DNA of 64,000 nucleotides, taken from the NCBI RefSeq assembly GCF_000745005.1, contig NZ_JQNB01000001.1, forward strand, positions 1,335,001-1,399,000, read 5' to 3'. Both the position numbers and the translations under genes were made by a program. Positions within the stretch are counted from its first letter, which is position 1. Every line of letters starts with the position of its first letter. This DNA comes from Luteibacter sp. 9135. GTDB taxonomy: Bacteria; Pseudomonadota; Gammaproteobacteria; Xanthomonadales; Rhodanobacteraceae. Below the pieces are notes generated by a model that searched no databases, was not told where the DNA came from, and was given only the letters and a program-made list of their open reading frames with translations. Shown here in pieces: positions 1-12,668 of the stretch.

Positions 1-2868
<2,868 letters not shown>

Positions 2869-2992
2869 TATAACCCCAAGACGCTTCACCGTCTTAATCT
2901 CTTAACTCGCTGTTCGATTAAAACCCGGACGCTTGTCACTCGTTTACACCCTCTGTGGAGCCGGCGCTCGAAAAGCGCTGCTCCCACCCCTT

Positions 2993-3109
2993 CCCTGGCG
3001 GCCATAGCGGCGTGGTACCACCTGATCCCTTCCCGAACTCAGAAGTGAAACGCGCATGCGCCGATGGTAGTGTGGCTCAAGCCATGCAAGAGTAGGTCAC
3101 CGCCAGGGG
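2993..3109 (+). rRNA. rrf: 5S ribosomal RNA
   Basis: 5S rRNA. The terminal stem is formed by CCCTGGCG at the 5' end and CGCCAGGG at the 3' end. The conserved interior is present (CCGAACTCAGAAGTGAAACG and GCCGATGGTAGTGTGG). Length is about 117 bases, normal for bacteria. It lies downstream of 23S in the same operon and is followed directly by a rho-independent terminator. Confidence 0.97.
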
Positions 3110-3119
3110 CTTTATCTAG

Positions 3120-3150
3120 AAGGCCTCCCCATTGGGGAGGCCTTCGTCTT
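3120..3150 (+). terminator. rRNA operon terminator 1
   Basis: Perfect 11-base-pair stem (AAGGCCTCCCC / GGGGAGGCCTT) with a three-base loop, followed by a T-rich tail. It sits ten bases after the 5S gene and is the natural end of the rRNA operon. Confidence 0.9.
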
Positions 3151-3161
3151 TGTCGAACCTT

Positions 3162-3210
3162 CGCTGGCGTGCCCATAGGGCACGACCCGCAACAGGTCAA
3201 CGCCACGGGC
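3162..3210 (+). pseudogene. probable decayed second 5S rRNA copy
   Basis: This 50-base stretch resembles both ends of the 5S gene just upstream. CGCTGGCGTGCCCATAG matches the 5' end (CCCTGGCGGCCATAG) with small indels. GCAACAGGTCAACGCCACGG matches the 3' end (GCAAGAGTAGGTCACCGCCAGGG). The middle of the gene is missing. Both copies continue into GGCTTTATC and then their own terminator. The simplest reading is a tandem 5S duplication that lost its interior, leaving a fossil between two working terminators. The resemblance was judged by eye; a chance match is possible but unlikely given position and order. Confidence 0.55.
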
Positions 3211-3221
3211 TTTATCCCTAA

Positions 3222-3255
3222 AAACCCGCTACGAGCAATCGTGGCGGGTTTTTTC
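3222..3255 (+). terminator. rRNA operon terminator 2
   Basis: Inverted repeat AACCCGCTACGA / TCGTGGCGGGTT (one wobble pair), followed by six Ts. It lies after the decayed 5S copy and acts as a second, backup terminator before the next gene on the same strand. Confidence 0.85.
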
Positions 3256-3328
3256 TTGCTTAATTTCCTTTGAAATCATGTCTGATGACCCGATCACCCA
3301 TGCCGGGCGATCAGCTACATTAGGCACC

Positions 3329-4921
3329 ATGTATCTACAAACCTTCGGGCTGCGTGAGCCTCCGTTCGGCGATGCACCGGATGCGCGTTTCGCATGTCTG
3401 TTTGCGCGCGAACGCGATGCCCTCGCGCATGTCGAATACCAGCTGGTTTCCACGGACACCAGCATTACCCTCATTACCGGGGACGCCGGCGTCGGCAAGA
3501 GCCTTCTTTGCGTGCTCATCGAAGCCGATGCGCCCAACCACGGCGTGAAAGCCGTTCGCCATGGTGCCGACGACTACGCGCTGGGCACGATCGCCTGGCT
3601 TCGCTCCATGTACGCGGGATTCGGTCTGCCGCTTCCACTCAGCGCCGAGGCCAACACCGAAGCTCATCTTGTCGACGGACTGGCCGCTGGCCTGGGTCGC
3701 TTGCTGCAACATGTCAGCCGGCGCTTCCTGCTGATCCTGGACGACATCCATCGCATGCCGGACGGCATGCTCGCCGCGGTAGAGCACCTGCATGCCGCCT
3801 GCGAACAGGCTGGCACACCCTTCCACCTGGTGCTGGTTGGCCTGCCCGGCGCCGACGAACGGCGTGCCGGTCCGCAGGTTGCCGCCCTCATGGCGCGGGT
3901 GACCAGCCGCCTGACGCTGGTGCCGTTGACGGCCGAGGAAAGCGAGCGGTATGTACGTCATCGTCTGCACGTAGCGGGTGCTTCCAACATGCCGTTCAGC
4001 CGGCTGGGCCTGCGCAGCTTGCGCGACGACGGGAAAGGCAATCCCCGGCGGCTCAGTGCCCTGGCTCAGCGTGCCCTGGAGCGGGCTGCCGAGCGTGGCG
4101 AACGTTCGATCGGCGAGCGAGCGCTCGGTTTCGTCTCGCGAGAGGTCCTTCCACAGCACGCGCGTTACTGGCTGCGCCGTTACCGGAAAGCCATCCTCGT
4201 GGCCGGTGCGATCCTCGCCGTCCTGTTCGTGGGCGGTCTCACTACCTGGTTCCTGTCGGGCCGCAGCCCGTCTCGCCCAAAGAACCTGGTGACGGCCACG
4301 CCCGAGCAGGCCCTGGAGAAATTCCGTGACGCCTTGCCCGCGCCCGATGTGGGCAAACTGCGTGTATGGAGCGAGCTACTGGCGCGCTGGCAGGTCACCT
4401 CGAAAGAGACCTCGGTCACTACCGCCATGGCCTGCGACGCCGTGATCTTCCCCGGTTTTGCCTGCGTCAGTGGACGCGGCTCACTGGATCAACTCCGCCG
4501 TTTCGATCGCCCGCTGCTGCTCGAGCTCGACGAAGCGCATGGGCGCCAGGAAGTCCTTCTCGTAGGCGCAGGCGATGAGGATGTACGCCTGTATCTCGGA
4601 GGCAAATACGTCGAACTGACGCGAGATGTCTTCGAACGCGTGTGGAACGGTCGTTTCTATGCGGTCTTCCGCACCGACCCGTCCATGCCTGCGAAGCTTT
4701 CCCGGGGTGACACGGGCGCGGGCGTAGGTTGGCTGTTGACCCACCTGCCGCCGGAGGGTACGGCGGCACCCACCACGTTCGATCGCGGCGTGCAGGCACG
4801 CGTGCTCGCGGTGCAGCAGCGCTTTGGTATCGCCGCCGACGGTGTCGTCGGCCCGGAGACCATGTTCGCCCTGTCGTCGCTCGAAACCGAAGGTCCGCAT
4901 CTCGCCCGCGGCATTCCTTGA
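3329..4921 (+). CDS. ExeA-like AAA ATPase with C-terminal peptidoglycan-binding domain
   Basis: 530-residue ATPase of the ExeA/GspA family, which remodels or anchors to peptidoglycan so that the type II secretin can assemble. The N-terminal AAA domain carries Walker A GDAGVGKS (51-58) and Walker B LLILDD (134-139). One transmembrane helix follows at about 288-310. The C-terminus has a PG_binding_1-like repeat ending RFGIAADGVVGPETMFALSS. Cytoplasmic ATPase plus periplasmic wall-binding arm is the standard ExeA layout. The start is ATG 3329 because MYLQTFGLREPPF is the typical family N-terminus; an upstream in-frame ATG at 3278 lies in the terminator tail without a ribosome site. No GspB partner is adjacent, but a GspE-type ATPase lies 1.4 kb downstream on the other strand. 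Confidence 0.85.
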   Translation: MYLQTFGLREPPFGDAPDARFACLFARERDALAHVEYQLVSTDTSITLITGDAGVGKSLLCVLIEADAPNHGVKAVRHGADDYALGTIAWLRSMYAGFGLPLPLSAEANTEAHLVDGLAAGLGRLLQHVSRRFLLILDDIHRMPDGMLAAVEHLHAACEQAGTPFHLVLVGLPGADERRAGPQVAALMARVTSRLTLVPLTAEESERYVRHRLHVAGASNMPFSRLGLRSLRDDGKGNPRRLSALAQRALERAAERGERSIGERALGFVSREVLPQHARYWLRRYRKAILVAGAILAVLFVGGLTTWFLSGRSPSRPKNLVTATPEQALEKFRDALPAPDVGKLRVWSELLARWQVTSKETSVTTAMACDAVIFPGFACVSGRGSLDQLRRFDRPLLLELDEAHGRQEVLLVGAGDEDVRLYLGGKYVELTRDVFERVWNGRFYAVFRTDPSMPAKLSRGDTGAGVGWLLTHLPPEGTAAPTTFDRGVQARVLAVQQRFGIAADGVVGPETMFALSSLETEGPHLARGIP

Positions 4922-4923
4922 CC

Positions 4924-5607
4924 ATGTTCGTCCACGTGGACACACGTCGGCGGTCGCGCCTGTGCTGGGCGACGATACTGATCGTCGTGGTCTGCGTCGT
5001 CAGCTTCGTGGGCCTGGCACTGGCCGGCCGGGACGAACGTACGTTGATCATGCGGCACTGGGGGACGGTCCCGGCACACCTGTTCGGTACAGGCTTGCCG
5101 CTGTGGCAGCAGATCAGCGATCCCGCCCTGCTGCGGCTGCTGACGGCGACATTCATCCACGGCGGCTGGCTGCACCTAGTCAGCAACCTGCTGTTCCTGG
5201 TGATCTTCAGCCTACCCGCCGAGCGCAGCCTCGGTTCGCCGCGCTTCCTGCTGTTGTTCCTGCTCGGCGGTGTGGTCGCGAACCTGATCGGCGCCATCTC
5301 GCTCACCGGCGCACGCGTGGCGATCATCGGCTGCAGCGGTGCGGTGTCGGCCGTGGTCGGCGCCTACGTCACGCTGTTCCCTCGCGCCAAGCTAGGGCTC
5401 GTGCTGCCGCTGGGTCTGTTCCTCGAGTTCGTCCGCGTACCCGCGTTTCTGCTGATCGGCATCTGGGCGCTGGTGCAGCTGCTTTTCAGCTATGCCGGCG
5501 CCAGCTACGGTGCGGTGGTCTGGTGGACCCACATCGGCGGCTTCCTTTTCGGCATCGTGTTTGCGTTCGTCTCGCGTGGTGCCATCGTTCGTCGCTTACG
5601 TAACTGA
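4924..5607 (+). CDS. rhomboid family intramembrane serine protease
   Basis: 227-residue polytopic membrane protein of peptidase family S54. The catalytic serine is Ser138 in GCSGA and the catalytic histidine is His203 in HIGGFLFG. The HGGWLHLVSNLLF segment (79-91) supplies the conserved histidines and the oxyanion asparagine Asn88. Rhomboids cleave transmembrane helices of substrate proteins inside the inner membrane; the substrate here cannot be told. The gene starts two bases after the stop of the ExeA-like gene, so the two are probably cotranscribed. Its 3' end overlaps the convergent amidotransferase gene by 12 bases. Confidence 0.9.
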   Translation: MFVHVDTRRRSRLCWATILIVVVCVVSFVGLALAGRDERTLIMRHWGTVPAHLFGTGLPLWQQISDPALLRLLTATFIHGGWLHLVSNLLFLVIFSLPAERSLGSPRFLLLFLLGGVVANLIGAISLTGARVAIIGCSGAVSAVVGAYVTLFPRAKLGLVLPLGLFLEFVRVPAFLLIGIWALVQLLFSYAGASYGAVVWWTHIGGFLFGIVFAFVSRGAIVRRLRN

Positions 5608-6342
5608 GGTTTCCTCTTCCGCTCGCGATGCGTGCAGGTGTTCGCGTACGAAGCCGCGCAGCAATCGCGTCGCATGCGGCGTGGGCACCACGGCCGCCAG
5701 CATCTGCGCCGGCGCGAGGCCTTCCTGGTCGAGGACATCGTGGCGTCGGCGGATATAGGCGCGCATGACCTCGGTCGAAAACTCAGGGTGGAACTGCATG
5801 CTGGCGGCGTGCCTGCCATAGCGGACGAGATGGTGCGGATCGCGTTGGGATCCCGCTAGCGAGACGGCGCCGCGCGGTAGCTCCAGCACGCTCTGTTCGT
5901 GCGTAGCATGGGCCGCGAAGGTCTTGGGCAGCGCCGCGGCGAGCGGGTCGCCTTGCACCTCGCCGCGCAAGGTAAGGGGAATCGTGCCCATCTCGCGGCC
6001 GCCGGGGAGGTAGTCGACGCGCCCACCCAGCGCATGCGACATCAGCTGGTGCCCGTAACAGACACCCAGCAGCGGCAATTCCACGTCCATGGCGTTGCGA
6101 ATCCAGCCGGCCGCGCGCTCGCTCCATGGCAGCTTCTCCGTCACCATCGATGCGGAACCGGTCAGCACCGCACCCGCGATGTCGCGAGGGTCCGGCAAGG
6201 CCTCGCCCTTTTCCGCATCAACGACGCGGATATGGGACGGGCGCAGGCGCAGGCCGAGCTGGAACCAGCGGGGGAAATCACCATGGCGCGCGCTGATGAC
6301 GTCGGGCGCGCGGCCGGTGCGGACGATGATCAAGGGCTTCAT
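5596..6342 (-). CDS. class I glutamine amidotransferase-like protein
   Basis: 248-residue stand-alone GATase domain of the GMP-synthase type. The triad is visible: nucleophile Cys95 in LLGVCYGHQL, and His185/Glu187 in MQFHPEF. Such proteins hydrolyse glutamine or gamma-glutamyl compounds in the cytoplasm. The stand-alone form in gammaproteobacteria is usually annotated 'glutamine amidotransferase' and has no firm substrate. It begins at ATG 6342 and overlaps the end of the upstream secretion ATPase gene by four bases (ATGA), which suggests translational coupling. No partner synthetase is nearby. Confidence 0.85.
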   Translation of the reverse strand: MKPLIIVRTGRAPDVISARHGDFPRWFQLGLRLRPSHIRVVDAEKGEALPDPRDIAGAVLTGSASMVTEKLPWSERAAGWIRNAMDVELPLLGVCYGHQLMSHALGGRVDYLPGGREMGTIPLTLRGEVQGDPLAAALPKTFAAHATHEQSVLELPRGAVSLAGSQRDPHHLVRYGRHAASMQFHPEFSTEVMRAYIRRRHDVLDQEGLAPAQMLAAVVPTPHATRLLRGFVREHLHASRAEEETSVT

Positions 6343-8156
6343 GAGTTGGACGTATCTTCGATGTCGCTGGGGGGGAGGACGTTGAGCACTTCGCGCACGG
6401 TGGTGATGCCGGCGGCGACCTGTGCCGCGGCGGAAATCCGCAGGGGCTTCATGCCCTCGCGCAGGGCGGCCGCGCCGAAACGGCCCAGGTCGAGTTCCGC
6501 GGAAATCAGGCTGCGCAGGCGTCCGGTCATCGGCATCATCTCGTAGACGCCGGTGCGGCCCAGGAACCCGGTCTTGCGGCATTCCAGGCAACCCACGGGC
6601 GCGAACACGCGCTCCGGCAGCGGGATGTCCCAACCACGCGTGACGACGCGCCATTCGTCCGGGTCCTGGGCGGCCGGCTGCTTGCAGTGTGGGCACAGGG
6701 TACGGACCAGGCGCTGTGCGACCACGCCGCTGAGCGTGGACTGGATCAGGTAGTGCGGCACGCCCAGGTCGAGCAGGCGGGTGACCGCGCTGGGCGAGTC
6801 GTTGGTGTGCAGCGTGGACAGCACGAGGTGGCCCGTCAACGAGGCCTGGACGGCCATCTGTGCGGTTTCCAGGTCGCGGATTTCGCCCACCATGATGATG
6901 TCCGGGTCCTGGCGCAGCAGCGTACGCACGCCCGCCGCGAAGTCCAGGTCGATCGAGGCCTGCACCTGCATCTGGTTGAGGTCGGGCGAGACCATTTCGA
7001 TGGGGTCTTCCACCGTGCAGACGTTGAGCTCCGGCTTGGCCAGATGTTTCAGCGTGGAGTAGAGCGTGGTGGTCTTGCCCGAGCCGGTGGGACCGGTGAC
7101 CAGCACGATGCCGTGCGGGCGCTCCACCATGCCGCGCCAAACCCGGTCTTCCTCGGCCGAAAAGCCCAGTTGCGAGAAGTCCTTCATGACCAGGTCGGGA
7201 TCGAAGATGCGCATCACCACCTTTTCGCCGAAGGCCGTCGGCATGGTCGAGATACGCAGTTCCACCTCGCGGCCGCCGGCCGAACGCGTCTTGATGCGGC
7301 CGTCCTGGGGCCGGCGCTTCTCGGCGACGTCCATGCGCGAGAGGATCTTGACGCGTGCGGTGACCGCCGTCATGACCGGGGGCGGCAACTCGAACACCTT
7401 CTGCATCACGCCGTCGATGCGGAAGCGCATCTGGCCGGCATCGCGGCGTGGCTCGAGGTGGATGTCCGAGGCGCGTTGCTCGAAGGCGTATTGCAACAGC
7501 CAGTCGACGATATGCACGACATGGCGATCGTCCGCACCCAGCTCGCCGCCCTTGCCCAGTTCCACCAGCTGCTCGAAGTTGATGATCTTCGAGGTAGAGT
7601 CCTGGCCCTTCGCGTCGACCGCCAGCTGGATCGAGCGTTGCACGCCGTAGAACTCGAGCAGGTAGCGGTTGATGTCGATCGGGTTGGCGACCACGCGGCG
7701 GATGTCGCGCCGGAGCATCTGGCCGAGATCGTCGGCCCAGCTGGTGTCGAAGGGCTCCGCGGTGGCGAAGGTCACTTCATTGGCGGTGGCCGCGACCGGC
7801 AGGATCCGGTGGCGCTGTGCGTAGGCGTTGCTGACCACCTGCGTGACCTGCGCCACGTTGACCTTCATCGGGTCGATCTTCAGGTAGGGCAGGTCCGCCT
7901 TGCCGGCCAGCCACTCGACCAGGGCCTCAAGGCTCAGCGGCCGACCGGGGTCGCGGCCGTTGTCCAGCTTCGCGCTGGAAACCACGACCAGGGGATGCAG
8001 TTCGATAGCCGATCTGCCGCTGCGGGAGCCGGTGCGCACGCGCTTGGCGTCGTCGGCACTGACATAGCCGTCCACCATGAGCGCGGCGAGCACCTCGTCG
8101 AGCTCCAGCCGGCCACGGCGGCCCAGGAGGGCGGCGTGCTGCGGATTGACTGCCAT
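6339..8156 (-). CDS. GspE/PilB-type secretion ATPase
   Basis: 605-residue hexameric ATPase that powers type II secretion or type IV pilus assembly at the inner membrane. It has an N-terminal MshEN-like region and then the catalytic core with Walker A GPTGSGKT (about 355-362 from this start). The Asp/His boxes follow ([23 protein letters not shown]). A CxxC...CxxC zinc motif (CPHC...CLEC) near the C-terminus is typical of GspE. ATG 8156 is preferred: an in-frame TTG at 8177 lies inside a TAGTAT box that could be this gene's own -10. No other gsp genes are in the window, so the system it serves is elsewhere; the ExeA-like gene nearby fits type II secretion. Named at family level because XpsE and PilB-like paralogues are hard to tell apart by eye. 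Confidence 0.88.
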   Translation of the reverse strand: MAVNPQHAALLGRRGRLELDEVLAALMVDGYVSADDAKRVRTGSRSGRSAIELHPLVVVSSAKLDNGRDPGRPLSLEALVEWLAGKADLPYLKIDPMKVNVAQVTQVVSNAYAQRHRILPVAATANEVTFATAEPFDTSWADDLGQMLRRDIRRVVANPIDINRYLLEFYGVQRSIQLAVDAKGQDSTSKIINFEQLVELGKGGELGADDRHVVHIVDWLLQYAFEQRASDIHLEPRRDAGQMRFRIDGVMQKVFELPPPVMTAVTARVKILSRMDVAEKRRPQDGRIKTRSAGGREVELRISTMPTAFGEKVVMRIFDPDLVMKDFSQLGFSAEEDRVWRGMVERPHGIVLVTGPTGSGKTTTLYSTLKHLAKPELNVCTVEDPIEMVSPDLNQMQVQASIDLDFAAGVRTLLRQDPDIIMVGEIRDLETAQMAVQASLTGHLVLSTLHTNDSPSAVTRLLDLGVPHYLIQSTLSGVVAQRLVRTLCPHCKQPAAQDPDEWRVVTRGWDIPLPERVFAPVGCLECRKTGFLGRTGVYEMMPMTGRLRSLISAELDLGRFGAAALREGMKPLRISAAAQVAAGITTVREVLNVLPPSDIEDTSNS

Positions 8157-8186
8157 CAGGTCCAACCCCGTGTTCAATACTACGCC

Positions 8187-8194
8187 GCTATACT
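8187..8194 (+). promoter_or_regulatory. divergent promoter core between the GspE-type gene and glyQ
   Basis: A good -10 box TATACT at 8189-8194 points toward glyQ, 28 bases before its ATG. No clear -35 is visible. On the opposite strand TAGTAT boxes overlap the same bases and point toward the secretion ATPase gene. The whole divergent spacer is only 66 bases, so the two promoters must overlap. Confidence 0.5.
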
Positions 8195-8222
8195 AGCCCG
8201 CTTTCTCAAGGACTCGGGAACC

Positions 8223-9129
<907 letters not shown>

Positions 9130-9140
<11 letters not shown>

Positions 9141-11274
9141 GCGCCTGCCCCTCCTGATCGAACTGGGCACCGAAGAGCTGCCACCCAAGGCCCTCGACGA
9201 CCTTGCCGGTGCCTTCGCGCAGGGCATCGTCGAGGGCCTGCGCAAGCGCGGCGTGGCCGCCGCCTACGAGGCCGCGAAAACCTACGCTTCGCCGCGTCGC
9301 CTTGCCGTCCATCTTCCCGATGTGGCCATTGCCCAGCCGGAGCAGACCGTGGAACGCCGTGGGCCGGCCGTGTCCGCCAGCCTCGGTGCGGACGGTGCGC
9401 CGAGCAAGGCGCTGGTCGGTTTCGCGCAGTCCTGCGGTGTGGACGTGGCGGCACTGGAAAAACTGGAGACCGACAAGGGCGCCTGGTTCGTCTTCCGTGC
9501 GGTGAAGCCGGGCCAGCCCACCGCCGCGCTGCTGCCGGAGGTGGTCGCCGAATCGCTCAAGGCGCTGCCGATTCCCAAGGCCATGCGCTGGGGTAACCGC
9601 GAGGACAGCTTCGTCCGCCCGGTCCACACCTTGCTGATGCTGCACGGCGCCGATGTGGTGGATGGCCAGGTCCTCGGACTGTCCAGCGGGCGGCTGAGCA
9701 GTGGTCATCGCTTCCACCATCCCGAGCCCGTGTCGGTGGCCGATGCCGACAGCTGGCTGGATACGTTGCGCCAGGCGCACGTGATCGCCGATCCGGCCGA
9801 GCGCCGCCAGCGCGTGGTCGACGAGGTGGCCCGGGTGGCCACCGGCGGCGTGCCGCGACTTGCCGAGGGCCTGCTGGCCGAGATCGCCAACCTCACCGAA
9901 TGGCCGGTGGCGATCGCCTGCACGTTCGAGCGTGAGTTCCTGGACGTGCCGCCCGAGGCGCTGGTCACCACCATGGAGACCAACCAGAAGTTCGTGCCGG
10001 TGTTTGCCGAGGACGGCCGCCTCACCGAGCATTTCATCGGTGTCGCCAATATCGAAAGCCGCGATCCCGCGGAGATCCGCAAGGGTTTCGAACGCGTCAT
10101 CCGCCCGCGCTTCGCCGACGCCAAGTTCTTCTGGGACGCCGATCTCAAAACCCCGCTGGCCGACCACCAGGAAGGCCTCAAGTCGGTCACCTACCAGCAG
10201 TCGCTGGGTAGCCTGTGGGACAAGACGGTGCGCGTGGCTGAACTGGCCCGCGTGATCGCCAACCGCGTCGGCGTCGACGCGGGGCAGGCCACGCAGGCGG
10301 CCGCGCTGGCCAAGTGCGACCTGCTGACCCGCATGGTCGGCGAGTTCCCCGAATTGCAGGGCGTGATGGGCCGCTATTACGCGACGCGCCAGGGCCTGCC
10401 CGCGGATGTCGCCGATGCGCTGGACAGCTTCTACCAGCCGCGGTTCGGCGGCGATGCCATCGCTGCCGGCAAGGTCGGCCAGGTGCTGGCCGTGGCCGAA
10501 CGCCTGGATACTCTCGCGGGCATCTTCGCCGTCGGCCTGAAGCCCAGCGGCAACAAGGACCCGTTCGCCCTGCGCCGCGCGGCGCTCGGGCTCGCACGCA
10601 CGCTGATCGAGGCCGGCCTCGACATCGATCTGCGCGCCGCCCTCAGCGAAGCCTTCGAGTTGGTTCCCGAAGCGGCCCTGGTGGCCGGCGTGAAGCCCGG
10701 CAAGGACGGCAAGCCGCCGGCTGTCGACATCGGTGCCCGACGTCGCGAGCTGGGCGACGAGGTGCAGGCCTTCGTGCTGGAGCGCCTGCGTGGCTATTAC
10801 GCCGACCAGGGCTTCTCGGCCGACCAGTTCGAAGCGGTGATCGCGGTGTCCCCGGCCACGTTGCCGGACTTCGATCGCCGCTTGCGCGCGGTGGGCGAGT
10901 TCGCGCGACGTCCCGAAGCGGCCAGTCTGGCGGCGGCCAACAAGCGCGTGGCCAACATCCTGCGCAAGCAGGCGGAAGAGGCCGGTGCCTCGCCTGTGCC
11001 CGCTACGGTGGACCCGGCGCATTTCGAGCTCGACGCCGAGCGCGCACTGCACGCCGCGCTGGACGCGGCGCGCGCCGAGACGAAGGGCATGCTGACATCG
11101 GGCGATTACACAGGCACGCTGGCACGCCTGGCGGCGTTGCAGGGGCCGGTGGATACGTTCTTCGACGACGTGCTGGTCAACGCCGACAACGCCGCGGTGC
11201 GTGGCAACCGCCTCGCCCTGCTGGCCCAGCTCAAGGCTACGTTCGGCGCTATCGCGGACATCTCGCGGCTGTAA
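9130..11274 (+). CDS. glyS: glycyl-tRNA synthetase beta subunit
   Basis: 714-residue beta subunit of the alpha2beta2 glycyl-tRNA synthetase; it binds tRNA-Gly and carries an HD-like and anticodon-binding region. The start [20 protein letters not shown] and the segment [21 protein letters not shown] are family hallmarks. Length is close to the usual 690-720. A strong AAGGAGG ribosome site at 9117-9123 lies inside the end of glyQ, just before ATG 9130. A terminator follows. Confidence 0.97.
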
Positions 11275-11289
11275 GCCATACCAGCCCGC

Positions 11290-11322
11290 ACAAGCCCCCG
11301 TCGCCACTGGCGGCGGGGGGCC
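11290..11322 (+). terminator. terminator after glyS
   Basis: GC-rich inverted repeat GCCCCCGTCGCC / GGCGGCGGGGG followed by a weak T-containing tail. It lies between the convergent glyS and HTH regulator genes and could serve both. Confidence 0.6.
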
Positions 11323-11342
11323 TACTTATCGCTCACCGCCGA

Positions 11343-11918
11343 TCAGGCGGTGGCCTGATCGTCCGCCACACGCGACATCAGCGTATGACGGAAGGCAATC
11401 ATGCGATCCGCATAGTCCACTTCGCCCGACCGACCGAGGATGGAATACATCTCGGCGACCAGATCGGCATGGCGCACGGGGGAAAACCGGCTGCCGGTCA
11501 TCTCGATATCGGACTGCAGGAGCTTCATCGCAGCCGCGAGGCGGGAGGCATCCAGCGTGGACGGCACCGGGCCCGACGCTTCGCGCCCTTCACGGCCGCG
11601 CACGTTTTCCGTGGTGTCGGTACGGGCGAGCGGATCGTCGCCCGAGCCGTCCAGCATCATCGGGCCTTCGCCGGCGGCGAGCCAGACGAGGGAAAGGCCC
11701 AGTGTCTTGGCCATCGTGACGCAGCGCCCGCGCGATGGATCGGTGTTGCCGTCGCGCCAGCTGCGCACGACGCCTTCGGAAAAGCCGCAGCGTCGGGCTA
11801 TCTCGCTGACGCTGCCGGACATCTTGATCACTGCCCGCACGCGGGTGGCGAACGACGACGTGACCGGCGTGACGTCGATACGTGCGGACTCTACGTTTTC
11901 GCCGGCCGCATCGGCCAT
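11343..11918 (-). CDS. phage CI-repressor-type helix-turn-helix regulator
   Basis: 191-residue DNA-binding protein. The N-terminal half (about 20-90) has a lambda-repressor-like HTH (SEIARRCGFSEGVVRSWRDG) ending in WLAAGEGPM, the signature of the bacteriophage CI repressor HTH family. The rest is low in recognisable motifs, and no S24 peptidase domain is seen. ATG 11918 is chosen because AAGGGGC lies eight bases upstream; an in-frame ATG at 11945 has no such site. No other phage gene is nearby, so it is probably a domesticated regulator. A TGTA-N7-TACA inverted repeat at 12010-12024 upstream could be its operator. Target genes are unknown. Confidence 0.7.
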   Translation of the reverse strand: MADAAGENVESARIDVTPVTSSFATRVRAVIKMSGSVSEIARRCGFSEGVVRSWRDGNTDPSRGRCVTMAKTLGLSLVWLAAGEGPMMLDGSGDDPLARTDTTENVRGREGREASGPVPSTLDASRLAAAMKLLQSDIEMTGSRFSPVRHADLVAEMYSILGRSGEVDYADRMIAFRHTLMSRVADDQATA

Positions 11919-12302
11919 GACGGAGCCCCTTGAGTTGTAATTCATGCGCTTGGAACCTCGTGTCTGAGTGGATCGGCCCCCGGCCTTCCGCGATCCAACG
12001 CGCGGACCGTGTATTCGGTGTACAGCAACTTCCCTTCGAAAGCCTTTCTGCTGAGAAGTTTCTTAGGTAACGCCATCCGCTGCCCCTGGACTCGCCAGTG
12101 CGATCGCGGCGGCGCCTAACCGTCTGTTCTTTCTTGGGATGTTGCCTGCCGGTACGAGGGCACGGGTGAGTGCGCGTCGATCCCCGGAACGTTGCAATCG
12201 GTATTTCATGCGTTATAGGGCGAATCGGCTCAGTCGGACCCGTCGCGGGGTGGTCGAATGCGCAAAACCCTACGCGCACACCCGGCAAATCCGGACTTTT
12301 CT

Positions 12303-12364
12303 CTAGGAATGATTCCTAGGAAAAAGGAAGGGTTTTCTTGCAAGGCCCAAAGGTCACATATGTA
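12303..12364 (+). promoter_or_regulatory. putative operator and promoter of TonB receptor 1
   Basis: A 17-base palindrome CTAGG-N7-CCTAG lies at 12303-12319. It is followed 18 bases later by a -35-like TTGCAA (12338-12343) and a -10-like TATGTA (12359-12364, short 15-base spacer). The same palindrome with the same N7 spacing stands at the matching position before receptor 2. Transcription starting near 12370 would give a leader of about 300 bases before ATG 12669. I see no gene in that leader. It has a T7 run near 12560 and the ribosome site GGGGAGATGCAAG just before the start. Nothing else is recognised from 11946 to 12302 apart from the small inverted repeat at 12010-12024. Confidence 0.5.
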
Positions 12365-12668
12365 ACTGATTGTAACGGCGCAGTTTTTTGCGTTGCCCAT
12401 CACTTGCTATGGGAATAGCTGTCTAGCTACGTAAATTTTCCGTGAGATTTTCGTATTGCGTAGCGATGACAGCTTTGGATATACCTAATGCCAAGCCACG
12501 ACAGTGGCGCTTCGGGGTGCAGGGTCCTTAGTAGGGGGCTCTGCTGTTGAAAGGGGATTTTTTTCAGCCTCCGATCTCTCAGAAGCCTGGCGCGAGCCGG
12601 GCCGGGGTCGGCTTGCCGCTCGACGCGACTTATCGCGCTGACGGAATTTTTAATCGGGGAGATGCAAG

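Noticed and set aside
11343..11918. Possible prophage remnant, because of the CI-type HTH gene
   Set aside because: No integrase, attachment repeats, structural genes or composition shift nearby.
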